From NCBI GenBank assembly GCA_964530345.1, contig CAZGYJ010000067.1, positions 1 through 15,337 of the forward strand: a stretch of 15,337 nucleotides of DNA, in the 5' to 3' direction. Source of the stretch: JALSJK01 sp964530345. GTDB lineage: Bacteria > Pseudomonadota > Gammaproteobacteria > Methylococcales > Methylomonadaceae. A program made the position numbers and the translations under genes. Shown in pieces: positions 6,544 to 13,949 of the stretch (its first letter is position 1; each line of letters begins with the position of its first letter). The notes below the pieces were generated by a model that was given only the letters and a program-made list of their open reading frames with translations, was not told where the DNA came from and made no database searches.

Positions 6544-7500
6544 TTAGCCGCCAAATGATTTGTCGAGCAACGCCTCATCCAACTTTCCAGCACGAAAACT
6601 TTTTCCAGATTCCACAGCAGTAACAATAACACTGGCGGGGCTAAACAGCATTGCGTCAATTTTAAAGAAATCATATTCATATTCCTTAAATACTTCAGCA
6701 AATGGCTTACCATAATCTTTAGAAGTCGAACTAGGCAATTCCTTTGCCAGTTTTTCCGCTGCTTCATCACTGCCTTTAACAAACAAATGCACTTGTCCGG
6801 CAAATAAAATTGCGTCGTTGGTACGTCCCATCGCCTTGATGAAATCCGGATGAGGAGGGCATAATGGCGCACTGCCGCTACCATCAATAATATCTTGCAA
6901 TGGAAAATGCAGCGCATGGGCTTTATGCATAGCAACTTCCAAAACCCTTGCAACTACTTGAAACCCACCCGCGATACTACTGGTAGGCGTTACAATGACA
7001 GTTAAAGCCGAAGGTTTTAAACCACATGCACTGGCAATTTTTTCAACAATTTCCACCGGCGGAATTTTATCGTTTTCAATAACAATGACTGTTTCACTAG
7101 CTTCGTCTTTATAATCCAATTCAGCAAACAGCTCTTCCTTGACACAAATAGACCGTGCCGGACCAGAACCCAGAGCATAATATTTTTCATGCGATAAACT
7201 CCAACCGGCATATTGACTTCCCAGACAAGCTAACACCGGATTCACAGTATGCACATTGATCATCAGTGGCCAGTTTTTTGTATAAGGGCTGTGAGAAAGC
7301 GAAACATTGCCCAAACCGCCCAAACAGATTTCAGCAATAATTCGACCGGCTTCAAGACCTCCGGGAACGCTAATTCCGGCATCAACGATCGTACAACCAT
7401 TATTAAGAGTTTGAATTGCCACCCTCAGTTTGTCTGCATTTTCAATTAGTTCTTTGACTAAAGGTCGGGCATGTTTGTTTACGCTTGTTTTATATTGCAT
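6544..7500 (-). CDS. mch: Methenyltetrahydromethanopterin cyclohydrolase
   Basis: Hydrolyses methenyl-H4MPT to N5-formyl-H4MPT, the step between methylene-H4MPT dehydrogenase and the formyltransferase/hydrolase complex. The 318-residue length is normal for the family. Recognisable conserved stretches are GGLEAGRIIAEICLGGLG (47-64), LGSQYAGW (93-100), LGSGPAR (110-116), GSGSAPLCPPHPDF (207-220) and GRTNDAILFAG (225-235). The ATG at 7500 comes one base after the orfY stop. It is preceded by a good AAAGGAAA ribosome binding site lying in the end of orfY. It sits inside the orfY-mch-orf5-orf7-fae order known from methylotrophs. Dehydrogenase (mtdB) and fhc genes are not in this window. Confidence 0.98.
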   Translation of the reverse strand: MQYKTSVNKHARPLVKELIENADKLRVAIQTLNNGCTIVDAGISVPGGLEAGRIIAEICLGGLGNVSLSHSPYTKNWPLMINVHTVNPVLACLGSQYAGWSLSHEKYYALGSGPARSICVKEELFAELDYKDEASETVIVIENDKIPPVEIVEKIASACGLKPSALTVIVTPTSSIAGGFQVVARVLEVAMHKAHALHFPLQDIIDGSGSAPLCPPHPDFIKAMGRTNDAILFAGQVHLFVKGSDEAAEKLAKELPSSTSKDYGKPFAEVFKEYEYDFFKIDAMLFSPASVIVTAVESGKSFRAGKLDEALLDKSFGG

Positions 7501-7501
7501 G

Positions 7502-8581
7502 TTAAGTTTCCTTTTGAAATATGTTCTCTACTATTTTTTGTCTTGCCGCCAGCACAGACAATACCTGATCCGAATCTACTCCACTGGCGATAATACTGCA
7601 TAATGGCTGGTATTTATGAATAATTGTATTACATTTTGGCCTATCCTGAACCCAACGCGGCCATTCAATCTTTTCTGGTATCCGACAATCAGCTTTTGCA
7701 TAAATAATTTGGTATCCGCTGATTTGATTCCTGACTATCGTTTTTTTTGACCACCATCCCGCATGTGCTGCGACTAATTCTGCCGGATACAGCTCAACAC
7801 TGGCAGTCGGTCTTGGATTGATCTCCAGAAAATAACATTGATTCTGATGCACAATAAAATCAATCCCGTTTATTCCTTTTAATCCAAAATGAGCAGTCAG
7901 CGCAGCAACCCATTCAGCAATTATTCGCTGATTTTTTGCTGATATTTCCGCCTGATTGCAAACACCAGAAAAAACAAATTCTTGACCACGTTCTAATATA
8001 ATTGACCATTGCCGGTTAAATCCTATGATTTCGGCATTTTTGCCATCAGCAAAAAAAACAGCCGAGACAACTTCTCCAGGTTGATATTGCTGCCAATATC
8101 CTTGCTGATGGTGATTATCATCAAAATTATCAACAAAAATTCCGCAACCACCTTCACTTTGAAAAGGCTTAAACAACCAGCCTCCTGAATCAGGCCTGGA
8201 AAAACTCACTTCCGGAAAGCGAATATTTTGCTTGCTCAAAACCTCAAACAGACCCGCCTTGTCTTGAGCTTTTTTGAACACCTCTGGCGCATTACCCAGC
8301 AAATTAAATTTATCCTGCAAAAAAAACAGGGTTTGCGGGTGCTTTTCAAAGCCACTGCCATAAATGACGTTTTTAACTGGATAAATCCGCTGCAACTCAT
8401 CAATTGCGGGACTTATTTCTTCCACCGTTAATGCATGAACTTTTCTTATATCATCTGCAATCTGGCAAGTATCCTGATCCGCAAAAAGATCAATCACCAA
8501 CGGTCGAAACCCAGCCTGCTGCAGTTGCTTTGCCAACATCCGCCCAGATGCTGCGATCACCAAAAGAAAACTATCCGGCAA
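7502..8581 (-). CDS. orfY: OrfY: ATP-grasp protein of the H4MPT cluster
   Basis: A 359-residue ATP-grasp protein matching OrfY, found upstream of mch in methylotroph H4MPT islands. The N-terminus reads LVIAASGRMLA and PLVIDLFADQDT (residues 27-38), typical of this group. The ATP-binding part includes KPFQSEGGCGI (138-148) and the metal-binding EINPRPTAS is at 253-261. It is expected to ligate an amine or amino acid to a carboxylate during H4MPT or methylofuran assembly; the substrate is unknown. The start is TTG at 8581, forced by a TGA just upstream in frame. It lies inside the last codons of mptG (11-bp overlap), with GGTGGTGAAG upstream acting as ribosome binding site. A slightly later GTG (ten bases beyond the mptG stop, residue 8) is a possible alternative. 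Confidence 0.9.
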   Translation of the reverse strand: MPDSFLLVIAASGRMLAKQLQQAGFRPLVIDLFADQDTCQIADDIRKVHALTVEEISPAIDELQRIYPVKNVIYGSGFEKHPQTLFFLQDKFNLLGNAPEVFKKAQDKAGLFEVLSKQNIRFPEVSFSRPDSGGWLFKPFQSEGGCGIFVDNFDDNHHQQGYWQQYQPGEVVSAVFFADGKNAEIIGFNRQWSIILERGQEFVFSGVCNQAEISAKNQRIIAEWVAALTAHFGLKGINGIDFIVHQNQCYFLEINPRPTASVELYPAELVAAHAGWWSKKTIVRNQISGYQIIYAKADCRIPEKIEWPRWVQDRPKCNTIIHKYQPLCSIIASGVDSDQVLSVLAARQKIVENIFQKET

Positions 8582-9533
8582 TCACTTCACCACCGCAGTT
8601 TCTGGCGCTAGCAACCATAAAGTGCAAATTTTCACTTCCGGAAAATTGTTGTTCCAAGCCTTCTTTCAACAACTCCGCCTGGGCAGGATCATCAACTGCA
8701 CAAAACCCGGTTGGTCCCCATGAAGTCTGACCAATGGCAACGACTCCTTTTTCTTTAAGCCATTGCATAGCCTGATCAACTTCCGAACTAGTGAAAACGC
8801 CCCCTTGCACTGGTGCAAAATGCTCTCCAACGGATTGTTGTAGCTGGCTAATAACATCACCAAAACTGTTAATATCTTTTTCAACAACTGCAGGTAATCC
8901 CTGCATCATCAACAAATAGCAAAGTCGTGCCGCTTCCTGCTGAGAGAAAGTAGGAAGTTTTTTAAAGGCTGAAACTTCTTGTTCACCGTGTAAACCTTGA
9001 CCTCTACGGTCAAAAACCAGAATAAACCGCCAGTTTTCCGGAATTTTTAGTTGAGAAATAACTGGAGGTATGATGGTTTTTTCGCCTCGCCCCCCATCCA
9101 CGACCAACCCACCTTGTTCAAACACTCCGATACCAATACCTGAACGCCTGCCTCGTGCTGTCAATGCAGCAATTTCTCTGATCTCAAGCCCAAGGCCATA
9201 AAAACCATTTAAAGCCAAGCCAACCGCCAACGCCATTTGTGTTCCTGAGCCCAATCCCACATGCTCAGGAATCGCAGCTGCAACTTCAATTTGAAAGGTT
9301 TTGGGCAAATCCAGTTTAGAACATATAGATTCAGCGCATTGTTCTGCCCGTGCCGCAGAATTACCAATCACTTTGAATTGATCAGATCGCTTAATAATTA
9401 ATTGGGTATAAATTTCATTCAGAGCCAGGCCAATACTGCCAAACTGACGCCCCAATGCACCGCTTAAATCAATAAACCCCATATGCAATCTTGCTGGAGC
9501 AATGACAGTCAGCTTTGAGTTTTTTGATTTCAA
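8571..9533 (-). CDS. mptG: Beta-ribofuranosylaminobenzene 5'-phosphate synthase
   Basis: Catalyses the first committed step of H4MPT side-chain synthesis, joining 4-aminobenzoate (or 4-hydroxybenzoate in methanogens) to PRPP with loss of CO2 and pyrophosphate. The 320-residue protein has the GHMP-kinase-like fold of the family: APARLHMGF (12-20), FGSIGLAL (31-38), the glycine-rich HVGLGSGTQ (91-99), and GQTSWGPTGF near the C-terminus (268-277). The best start is TTG at 9533; no upstream in-frame ATG or GTG is seen, and the first ATG falls inside the conserved LHMGF motif. No Shine-Dalgarno precedes the TTG, so the exact start is uncertain by a few codons. It is 34 bases after the HAD gene and overlaps orfY by 11 bases. 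Confidence 0.93.
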   Translation of the reverse strand: MKSKNSKLTVIAPARLHMGFIDLSGALGRQFGSIGLALNEIYTQLIIKRSDQFKVIGNSAARAEQCAESICSKLDLPKTFQIEVAAAIPEHVGLGSGTQMALAVGLALNGFYGLGLEIREIAALTARGRRSGIGIGVFEQGGLVVDGGRGEKTIIPPVISQLKIPENWRFILVFDRRGQGLHGEQEVSAFKKLPTFSQQEAARLCYLLMMQGLPAVVEKDINSFGDVISQLQQSVGEHFAPVQGGVFTSSEVDQAMQWLKEKGVVAIGQTSWGPTGFCAVDDPAQAELLKEGLEQQFSGSENLHFMVASARNCGGEVIAG

Positions 9534-9567
9534 GACAGCTAAAACAAAATTTGAAAACGTAGCCGTA

Positions 9568-10239
9568 TTATACGCTATGCCTGGATCTTTTACGCTCTAT
9601 CATTTCTGCTAACCGGGCTAAATTTTTTAGCCTTATATGCTCTGAAGAGTGTCCATCATAAGGCGTCGATGGTATCAAAATCACAAATGCGCCTGCTGAC
9701 TTACCAGCCTGAACGCCAATATCAGAATCTTCAACAACTAAAGTTTCTTCAATAGCTACCTTTAAGAGTTTTGCGGTTTGCAAAAAAATATCCGGCGCAG
9801 GCTTGGCATTTTTCACCTGATCTCGGGCAACAATATGCGGAAAATATTCAATTATTCCTGCAAGTTTTAAACATTCAACTGCATTTTCCAAATAGCTGTT
9901 AGTGGCGAGACTATAAGGGATATTATATTGCTGAAGAACCTTCAATAACGAATAAAATCCATCTTTGACAGCTATTCCATTCTCAGAAACTATTTTATGC
10001 CAATATTTACTACTTAATTCCCTAAACAACTCAAGCTTGAAATGCTCACCTAATTCATTGACTATCAAGCGTTCTACCTGCTGATAGGGTTGACCTGTTA
10101 ATGAGCGGCAAAAATCATTTGTCAACGTAAATCCCATGCTTCTTATGGCCTCTTGCCAAGCCAGAAAATAAGTTTTCTCAGTATCCAGAACCAGGCCGTC
10201 CATATCCAGAATAACTGCAGTAAAATCAGGTAAATTCAT
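9568..10239 (-). CDS. HAD-superfamily hydrolase (beta-phosphoglucomutase-like phosphatase)
   Basis: A 223-residue soluble HAD phosphatase of subfamily IA. Motif I is LDMDG with nucleophile Asp12 and Asp14, motif II is Thr/Ser at ATNS (112-115), motif III is Lys146 in NAKPAPD, and motif IV is EDSDIG (170-175). A helical cap occupies roughly residues 18-90. All catalytic residues are present, so it should be active, most likely as a phosphatase or phosphomutase on a small phosphorylated compound. It overlaps the upstream nucleotidyltransferase-like gene by four bases (ATGA) and is followed by mptG. Its position suggests removal of a phosphate from an H4MPT intermediate (bacteria make the dephospho form), but a general sugar-phosphate or phosphoglycolate phosphatase cannot be excluded. 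Confidence 0.86.
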   Translation of the reverse strand: MNLPDFTAVILDMDGLVLDTEKTYFLAWQEAIRSMGFTLTNDFCRSLTGQPYQQVERLIVNELGEHFKLELFRELSSKYWHKIVSENGIAVKDGFYSLLKVLQQYNIPYSLATNSYLENAVECLKLAGIIEYFPHIVARDQVKNAKPAPDIFLQTAKLLKVAIEETLVVEDSDIGVQAGKSAGAFVILIPSTPYDGHSSEHIRLKNLARLAEMIERKRSRHSV

Positions 10240-11186
10240 TGTTGAACCACCTTGATATATTCGCCTTCCGCTTCTCTATTGGAACCGACAACAATCCGAC
10301 GACAGCCATTACTGGCTTGCTCCAATAATCCGGAAATTTCTACTTTTTCCCCGGTAAAGGCTTGCCCGGTATATGTTGCAGTATAGCTAACAACGACTTG
10401 AGCTTGCGCTGCATCAATTTCCAACTCAGCCGGATAATCAAATCCTCGCTTGTCATCGGTCACTAAAGCTCGAATCTTGACAGGGCCAATCTTGTTAAAC
10501 CGAATATTTTCCATGGCTTTGTTCGAATCGACAAAACTTATATCAAATTTTCGTTGATTAATGACTGCCTTATTGAATTTTCGCTGTTCATGCCAAACAT
10601 ATTCTGAAAAACTGAGTTCACAACCGCGACGCTGGTACGCTTCACGCCAATCTCCCTTGGATAAAGAAAACAACTTGCCTGTTGAAATCAATTTTCTGAT
10701 ACTGTTTCTGGCCTGAAAAAAATCATCCCGATCATAAATCACTAAATCAATATCTGAAGCTTTTTTCTGAGCATTTATCAATAATGATCCAGTAACACCA
10801 ACTTGTTCGATTGTTAATCCTGTTTCAGCCAGCAGCCAACAAAGTTGCTGCAAATCACTAATCACTGGATCACCCGGAACTTTTTGTAAAAGTAGTTGCA
10901 GTTGCTTTTCCGGCAAAAGATGTTTACATATTTTTCTTACAGGTACCGCATGTAAATGAGCATCTTTTGGTACTGAATAATAAAGATAATCTGAAAATTG
11001 ATTTTCAAGAAGTGCATTAGCTTGATGAGTTGTCAGTTTTTGCCAGCCTGATGATGTTCTGTGATAACGCAAAAAACACAGAACTCTGCCCTGTTCCGTA
11101 CCATTTTCAACAACTGCAAAAACCAACCCTTCCTCGGTTTCAATAAAATCTTTAGCTAAAAAGTCACGAGAAGAATAGCTTGTCAT
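10236..11186 (-). CDS. Archaeal-type predicted nucleotidyltransferase with C-terminal beta domain
   Basis: A 316-residue protein of unknown function. Residues 7-42 (RDFIETEEGLVFAVV, then VLCFLRY) match, from memory, the start of an archaeal family of predicted nucleotidyltransferases (COG1665). The middle holds a nucleotidyltransferase signature: Gly133-Ser134, SDIDLVIY with Asp145 and Asp147, and a third acid Asp215 in KFDISF, so the catalytic triad looks intact. Residues about 230-316 are beta-rich (VKIRALVTD, VVVSYTATYTG, KVEISGLL, RRIVVGS) and may be an OB-like domain. The start at 11186 lacks a good ribosome binding site and lies seven bases after the diguanylate cyclase stop; its own stop overlaps the HAD start. 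Co-occurrence with H4MPT genes suggests cofactor synthesis, but tRNA or antibiotic-type nucleotidyl transfer is not ruled out. Confidence 0.76.
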   Translation of the reverse strand: MTSYSSRDFLAKDFIETEEGLVFAVVENGTEQGRVLCFLRYHRTSSGWQKLTTHQANALLENQFSDYLYYSVPKDAHLHAVPVRKICKHLLPEKQLQLLLQKVPGDPVISDLQQLCWLLAETGLTIEQVGVTGSLLINAQKKASDIDLVIYDRDDFFQARNSIRKLISTGKLFSLSKGDWREAYQRRGCELSFSEYVWHEQRKFNKAVINQRKFDISFVDSNKAMENIRFNKIGPVKIRALVTDDKRGFDYPAELEIDAAQAQVVVSYTATYTGQAFTGEKVEISGLLEQASNGCRRIVVGSNREAEGEYIKVVQQ

Positions 11187-11193
11187 GAAACAA

Positions 11194-12123
11194 TCAAGCT
11201 GATTCGACTCGGTTTCTGCCTTTGTCTTTGGCGCGATATAACGCAGCGTCAGCGGCTATGGTTATTTCCTCGGCAAGCTTAAATTGACCGGTATAAGTAG
11301 CCAAACCCAAACTTAAGGTCACATAAGCAGCAATCTCTGAACCTGCGTGCGGTATTGAAAGCTCGCAAATAGCTTGCCGGATTTTTTCTGCGATAAATAA
11401 CCCTCCCTGCAAATCAGTATTCGGTAAAATTACAGTGAATTCCTCGCCCCCGTATCGACAAGCTAAATCTGTGGGTCTTTTCGGGACATTGGCAATTGCT
11501 GCAGCGATATTTGCCAAACATTTATCACCTTCAATATGGCCATAAGTATCATTATAAATCTTGAAAAAATCAACATCGCAGATAATTACTGTCAAAGCTT
11601 TTTTTTCCCTTTTCGCCAATCTGTATTCTTTTTCCAGATGTTGATCGAAATTACGACGATTTGCTAAACCGGTTAATTCATCCACCAGAGAAATTTTTAG
11701 TAATTTTTCATTCGCTTCCTCTAGTTGCTGCTGCGCCAATTTCAGTTTCTGTCGAGTGTCGTATATTCTTTGCATGGCCATAATTTGCAATTGCAAATGC
11801 AGCGGCTTGATGGGCTTGGGTATATAAGCGTCAGCGCCAGCCAATATTCCTTCGGTATAAGAATCCTCATCAATTTTGCTGGTAATAAAAATAATGGGTA
11901 TCCATTCTTCATTGAGAATTATTCTGATTTTTTTGGTTGCTTCATAGCCATTCATATCAGGCATTTCGACATCCATCATAATCAAATCAACTTCATTACA
12001 CTTCACAAATTTTACCGCTTTCTTGCCATTTTCAGCAAAAAATGGCTGATGACCAAGCGCTACAATACATTCAGAAATATATTCTCTAATGGATTTACTA
12101 TCGTCGACAATTAATACTTTCAT
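11194..12123 (-). CDS. Response regulator with GGDEF domain (PleD-like diguanylate cyclase)
   Basis: A 309-residue cytoplasmic two-domain regulator that should make cyclic di-GMP when phosphorylated. The receiver domain (1-120) has Asp7, Asp8, phospho-acceptor Asp51, Thr81 and Lys103. A helical linker, probably coiled coil (120-145), leads into the GGDEF domain (146-309). The active site reads GGEEF (225-229), a functional variant, and RPTD (216-219) five residues before it is a complete inhibitory I-site. VDELTGLANRR (148-157) and CDVDFFK (182-188) are typical. No histidine kinase is nearby. The start at 12123 has no clear Shine-Dalgarno; a ten-codon frame upstream ends in a TGA overlapping this ATG. 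It is the first gene of the minus-strand set, seven bases before the next gene. Confidence 0.95.
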   Translation of the reverse strand: MKVLIVDDSKSIREYISECIVALGHQPFFAENGKKAVKFVKCNEVDLIMMDVEMPDMNGYEATKKIRIILNEEWIPIIFITSKIDEDSYTEGILAGADAYIPKPIKPLHLQLQIMAMQRIYDTRQKLKLAQQQLEEANEKLLKISLVDELTGLANRRNFDQHLEKEYRLAKREKKALTVIICDVDFFKIYNDTYGHIEGDKCLANIAAAIANVPKRPTDLACRYGGEEFTVILPNTDLQGGLFIAEKIRQAICELSIPHAGSEIAAYVTLSLGLATYTGQFKLAEEITIAADAALYRAKDKGRNRVESA

Positions 12124-12232
12124 AATTGACTATAAATTAATTTTTTCATCATTGACTAAAGCTTAGCATACCTACTTAAGTGAACATGACTATCTCCCGC
12201 TGTCAAATCACCTAAAATCCAGTTGATTAATC

Positions 12233-12268
12233 GAGCTTAATACCATAAGCTCATCACCGGAGCTTTTT
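12233..12268 (+). terminator. Terminator-like hairpin with competing upstream stem before pntA
   Basis: AAGCTC (12247-12252) pairs with GAGCTT (12260-12265) around a seven-base loop and runs into TTTTT (12264-12268), a short intrinsic-terminator shape. A second GAGCTT at 12233-12238 can pair with the same AAGCTC across eight bases, which would prevent the terminator. This is the arrangement of an attenuator, or the end of a small transcript. The stems are only 6 bp. Confidence 0.42.
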
Positions 12269-12270
12269 CA

Positions 12271-12299
12271 ACACACCCTTTTTTTAAGACTGGGTGTGT
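12271..12299 (+). repeat. Inverted repeat ACACACCC/GGGTGTGT upstream of pntA
   Basis: A perfect 8-bp inverted repeat (12271-12278 and 12292-12299) flanks a 13-base loop that begins with seven T. It could fold as an RNA hairpin or act as a DNA operator just upstream of the candidate pntA promoter. Confidence 0.5.
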
Positions 12300-12300
12300 A

Positions 12301-12331
12301 TTGAAAACGAAACTCCTGAAAAAATTATAAA
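12301..12331 (+). promoter_or_regulatory. Candidate pntA promoter
   Basis: TTGAAA (12301-12306) and TATAAA (12326-12331) each match five of six sigma70 consensus bases, but the 19-base spacer is long. If used, the transcript would start about 35 bases before the pntA ATG and the hairpins at 12233-12299 would lie upstream of it. Confidence 0.35.
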
Positions 12332-12373
12332 CAGCTGTATTTCACACAACACCGCAAGTCATGAGGAAAAAAA

Positions 12374-13936
12374 ATGAAAATCGGTATACCAAAAGAAATA
12401 CACCCGGGAGAAAAACGGGTAGCTATTACACCGAATGTCACTGAGCAACTAAAAAAGCTGGGGTTTTCCGTTAGCATTGAAAAAGGCGCAGGAAAAGATG
12501 CAAATTTTTCTGACGAAGAATATCAGGAATCAGGCGCGGAAATCATTTCAGATACCAAAAAATTATGGTCAACTACCGATCTGATTCTTAAAGTAAGACC
12601 TCCAGAAAAGCATCCCGCATCTGGCGTTGAAGAAACAGAATTATTACCCGAAAAGGGTAATCTGATCAGCTTTATCTGGCCCGCCCAGAATAAGGAATTA
12701 ATGGATACACTGGCAAAAAAGAAAGCCACTGTGTTAGCTATGGATTGTATTCCACGAATTTCCAGGGCGCAAAAATGTGATGCTTTAAGCTCAATGGCTA
12801 ATATTGCCGGCTACAGGGCGGTCATTGAGGCTGCCGAACATTTTGGCCGGTTTTTCACTGGTCAAATCACTGCCGCTGGAAAAATCCCGCCTGCAAAAGT
12901 GCTGGTCATTGGAGCAGGCGTTGCCGGACTTGCTGCAATCGGTACCGCCAAGAGTTTAGGTGCCATTGTCCGGGCTTTTGATACTCGTCCTGAAGTTAAG
13001 GAACAAGTAGAAAGTATGGATGCTGAATTCCTGATGCTGGACTTTGAAGAAGATGGCTCAGGAACTGGCGGTTACGCAAAAACCATGAGCAAGGAATTCA
13101 TTGAAGCAGAAATGGCTCTGTTTGCACGTCAAGCGATGGACGTTGACATTATTATCACCACTGCGTTAATTCCCGGCAAACCTGCACCAGAACTCATTAC
13201 CAAAGGAATGGTTGAGTCAATGAAGCCAGGCAGTGTTATCGTTGATCTGGCTGCGGAACAAGGTGGTAATTGCAAGCTCACCAGAGCAGACAAAGTCATC
13301 ACCAAATTCGGCGTCACCATCATTGGCTACACCGATTTACCCAGCCGTATGGCTGCTCAATCCAGTCAGCTTTATGGCACAAATTTACGTCATCTATTAG
13401 CCGAACTGTGTCCGGAAAAAAATGGCGAGATCGTCGTCAATATGGATGACGAAATGATTCGTGGTGCAACGGTTATAAAGGAAGGTGAAATCACCTGGCC
13501 ACCGCCACCGCCCAAACTTTCTGCGGCGCCGGCTCCTCAAACTGAAAGACCGGCAGCCGTTGAGGAAAAACCAGAACAGAAATCGCTATTGCCGGAACCC
13601 GTAAAACAATTTTTACCTTTGGCCATTGTCGGTGCGCTTTTATACGCTGTTGGTTCGACTGCGCCGCCATCATTTATGTCGCATTTCACAGTATTTGTAC
13701 TAGCCTGTTTTATCGGCTACCAAGTGATCTGGAATGTTGCTCCTTCCCTGCATACGCCATTAATGAGCGTGACCAACGCAATCAGTGGCATCATTGTTAT
13801 CGGCGCATTGGTACAAATTTCCTCCCCTGGCATTTTGATAACTATATTGTCCGGGTTAGCAATTTTAATCGCATCAATCAACATTGTCGGTGGCTTTTTA
13901 GTGACCCGGCGAATGCTTGAAATGTTTAGAAAATAA
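12374..13936 (+). CDS. pntA: Proton-translocating NAD(P)+ transhydrogenase subunit alpha
   Basis: Alpha subunit of the inner-membrane enzyme that drives hydride transfer from NADH to NADP+ with the proton gradient. The 520 residues match the E. coli-type single alpha chain. The N-terminal NAD-binding domain I covers about 1-380. It starts MKIGIPKEIHPGEKRVA and contains the hydride-site residues RAQKCDALSS (Arg131, Gln133, Asp136, Ser139) and the Rossmann loop GAGVAGLAA (180-188). A proline-rich linker (about 375-408) leads to four membrane segments (about 413-520). AGGAA supports the ATG. pntB follows after 13 bases with a very strong AGGAGG ribosome binding site. In a methylotroph this enzyme balances NADPH against NADH from formaldehyde and formate oxidation. 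Confidence 0.97.
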   Translation: MKIGIPKEIHPGEKRVAITPNVTEQLKKLGFSVSIEKGAGKDANFSDEEYQESGAEIISDTKKLWSTTDLILKVRPPEKHPASGVEETELLPEKGNLISFIWPAQNKELMDTLAKKKATVLAMDCIPRISRAQKCDALSSMANIAGYRAVIEAAEHFGRFFTGQITAAGKIPPAKVLVIGAGVAGLAAIGTAKSLGAIVRAFDTRPEVKEQVESMDAEFLMLDFEEDGSGTGGYAKTMSKEFIEAEMALFARQAMDVDIIITTALIPGKPAPELITKGMVESMKPGSVIVDLAAEQGGNCKLTRADKVITKFGVTIIGYTDLPSRMAAQSSQLYGTNLRHLLAELCPEKNGEIVVNMDDEMIRGATVIKEGEITWPPPPPKLSAAPAPQTERPAAVEEKPEQKSLLPEPVKQFLPLAIVGALLYAVGSTAPPSFMSHFTVFVLACFIGYQVIWNVAPSLHTPLMSVTNAISGIIVIGALVQISSPGILITILSGLAILIASINIVGGFLVTRRMLEMFRK

Positions 13937-13949
13937 GGAGGTTAAAAAA

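Larger units (their letters stand above)
12124..12373. promoter_or_regulatory. Divergent control region between the C1-cofactor operon and pntAB
   Basis: This 250-base gene-free region must carry promoters for both directions. It holds near the left end two direct copies of ATTGACTA (12125-12132, 12151-12158). Next are three alternating complementary six-base segments (12233-12265), a second hairpin (12271-12299), and a promoter-like pair near 12301-12331. AGGAA just before 12374 is the pntA ribosome binding site. I could not find a convincing minus-strand promoter: TTGACA on that strand (12206-12201) lacks a -10 box at the right distance. Confidence 0.6.

Noticed and set aside
6513..6953. 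Minus-strand 146-codon frame inside mch
   Set aside because: Out-of-frame shadow of mch; the mch frame carries the conserved motifs throughout.
8404..8730. Plus-strand 108-codon frame across the orfY/mptG junction
   Set aside because: Antisense to two well-supported genes and of low-complexity composition.
11725..12114. Plus-strand 129-codon frame opposite the response regulator
   Set aside because: Antisense to the receiver and linker region, which have all expected motifs.
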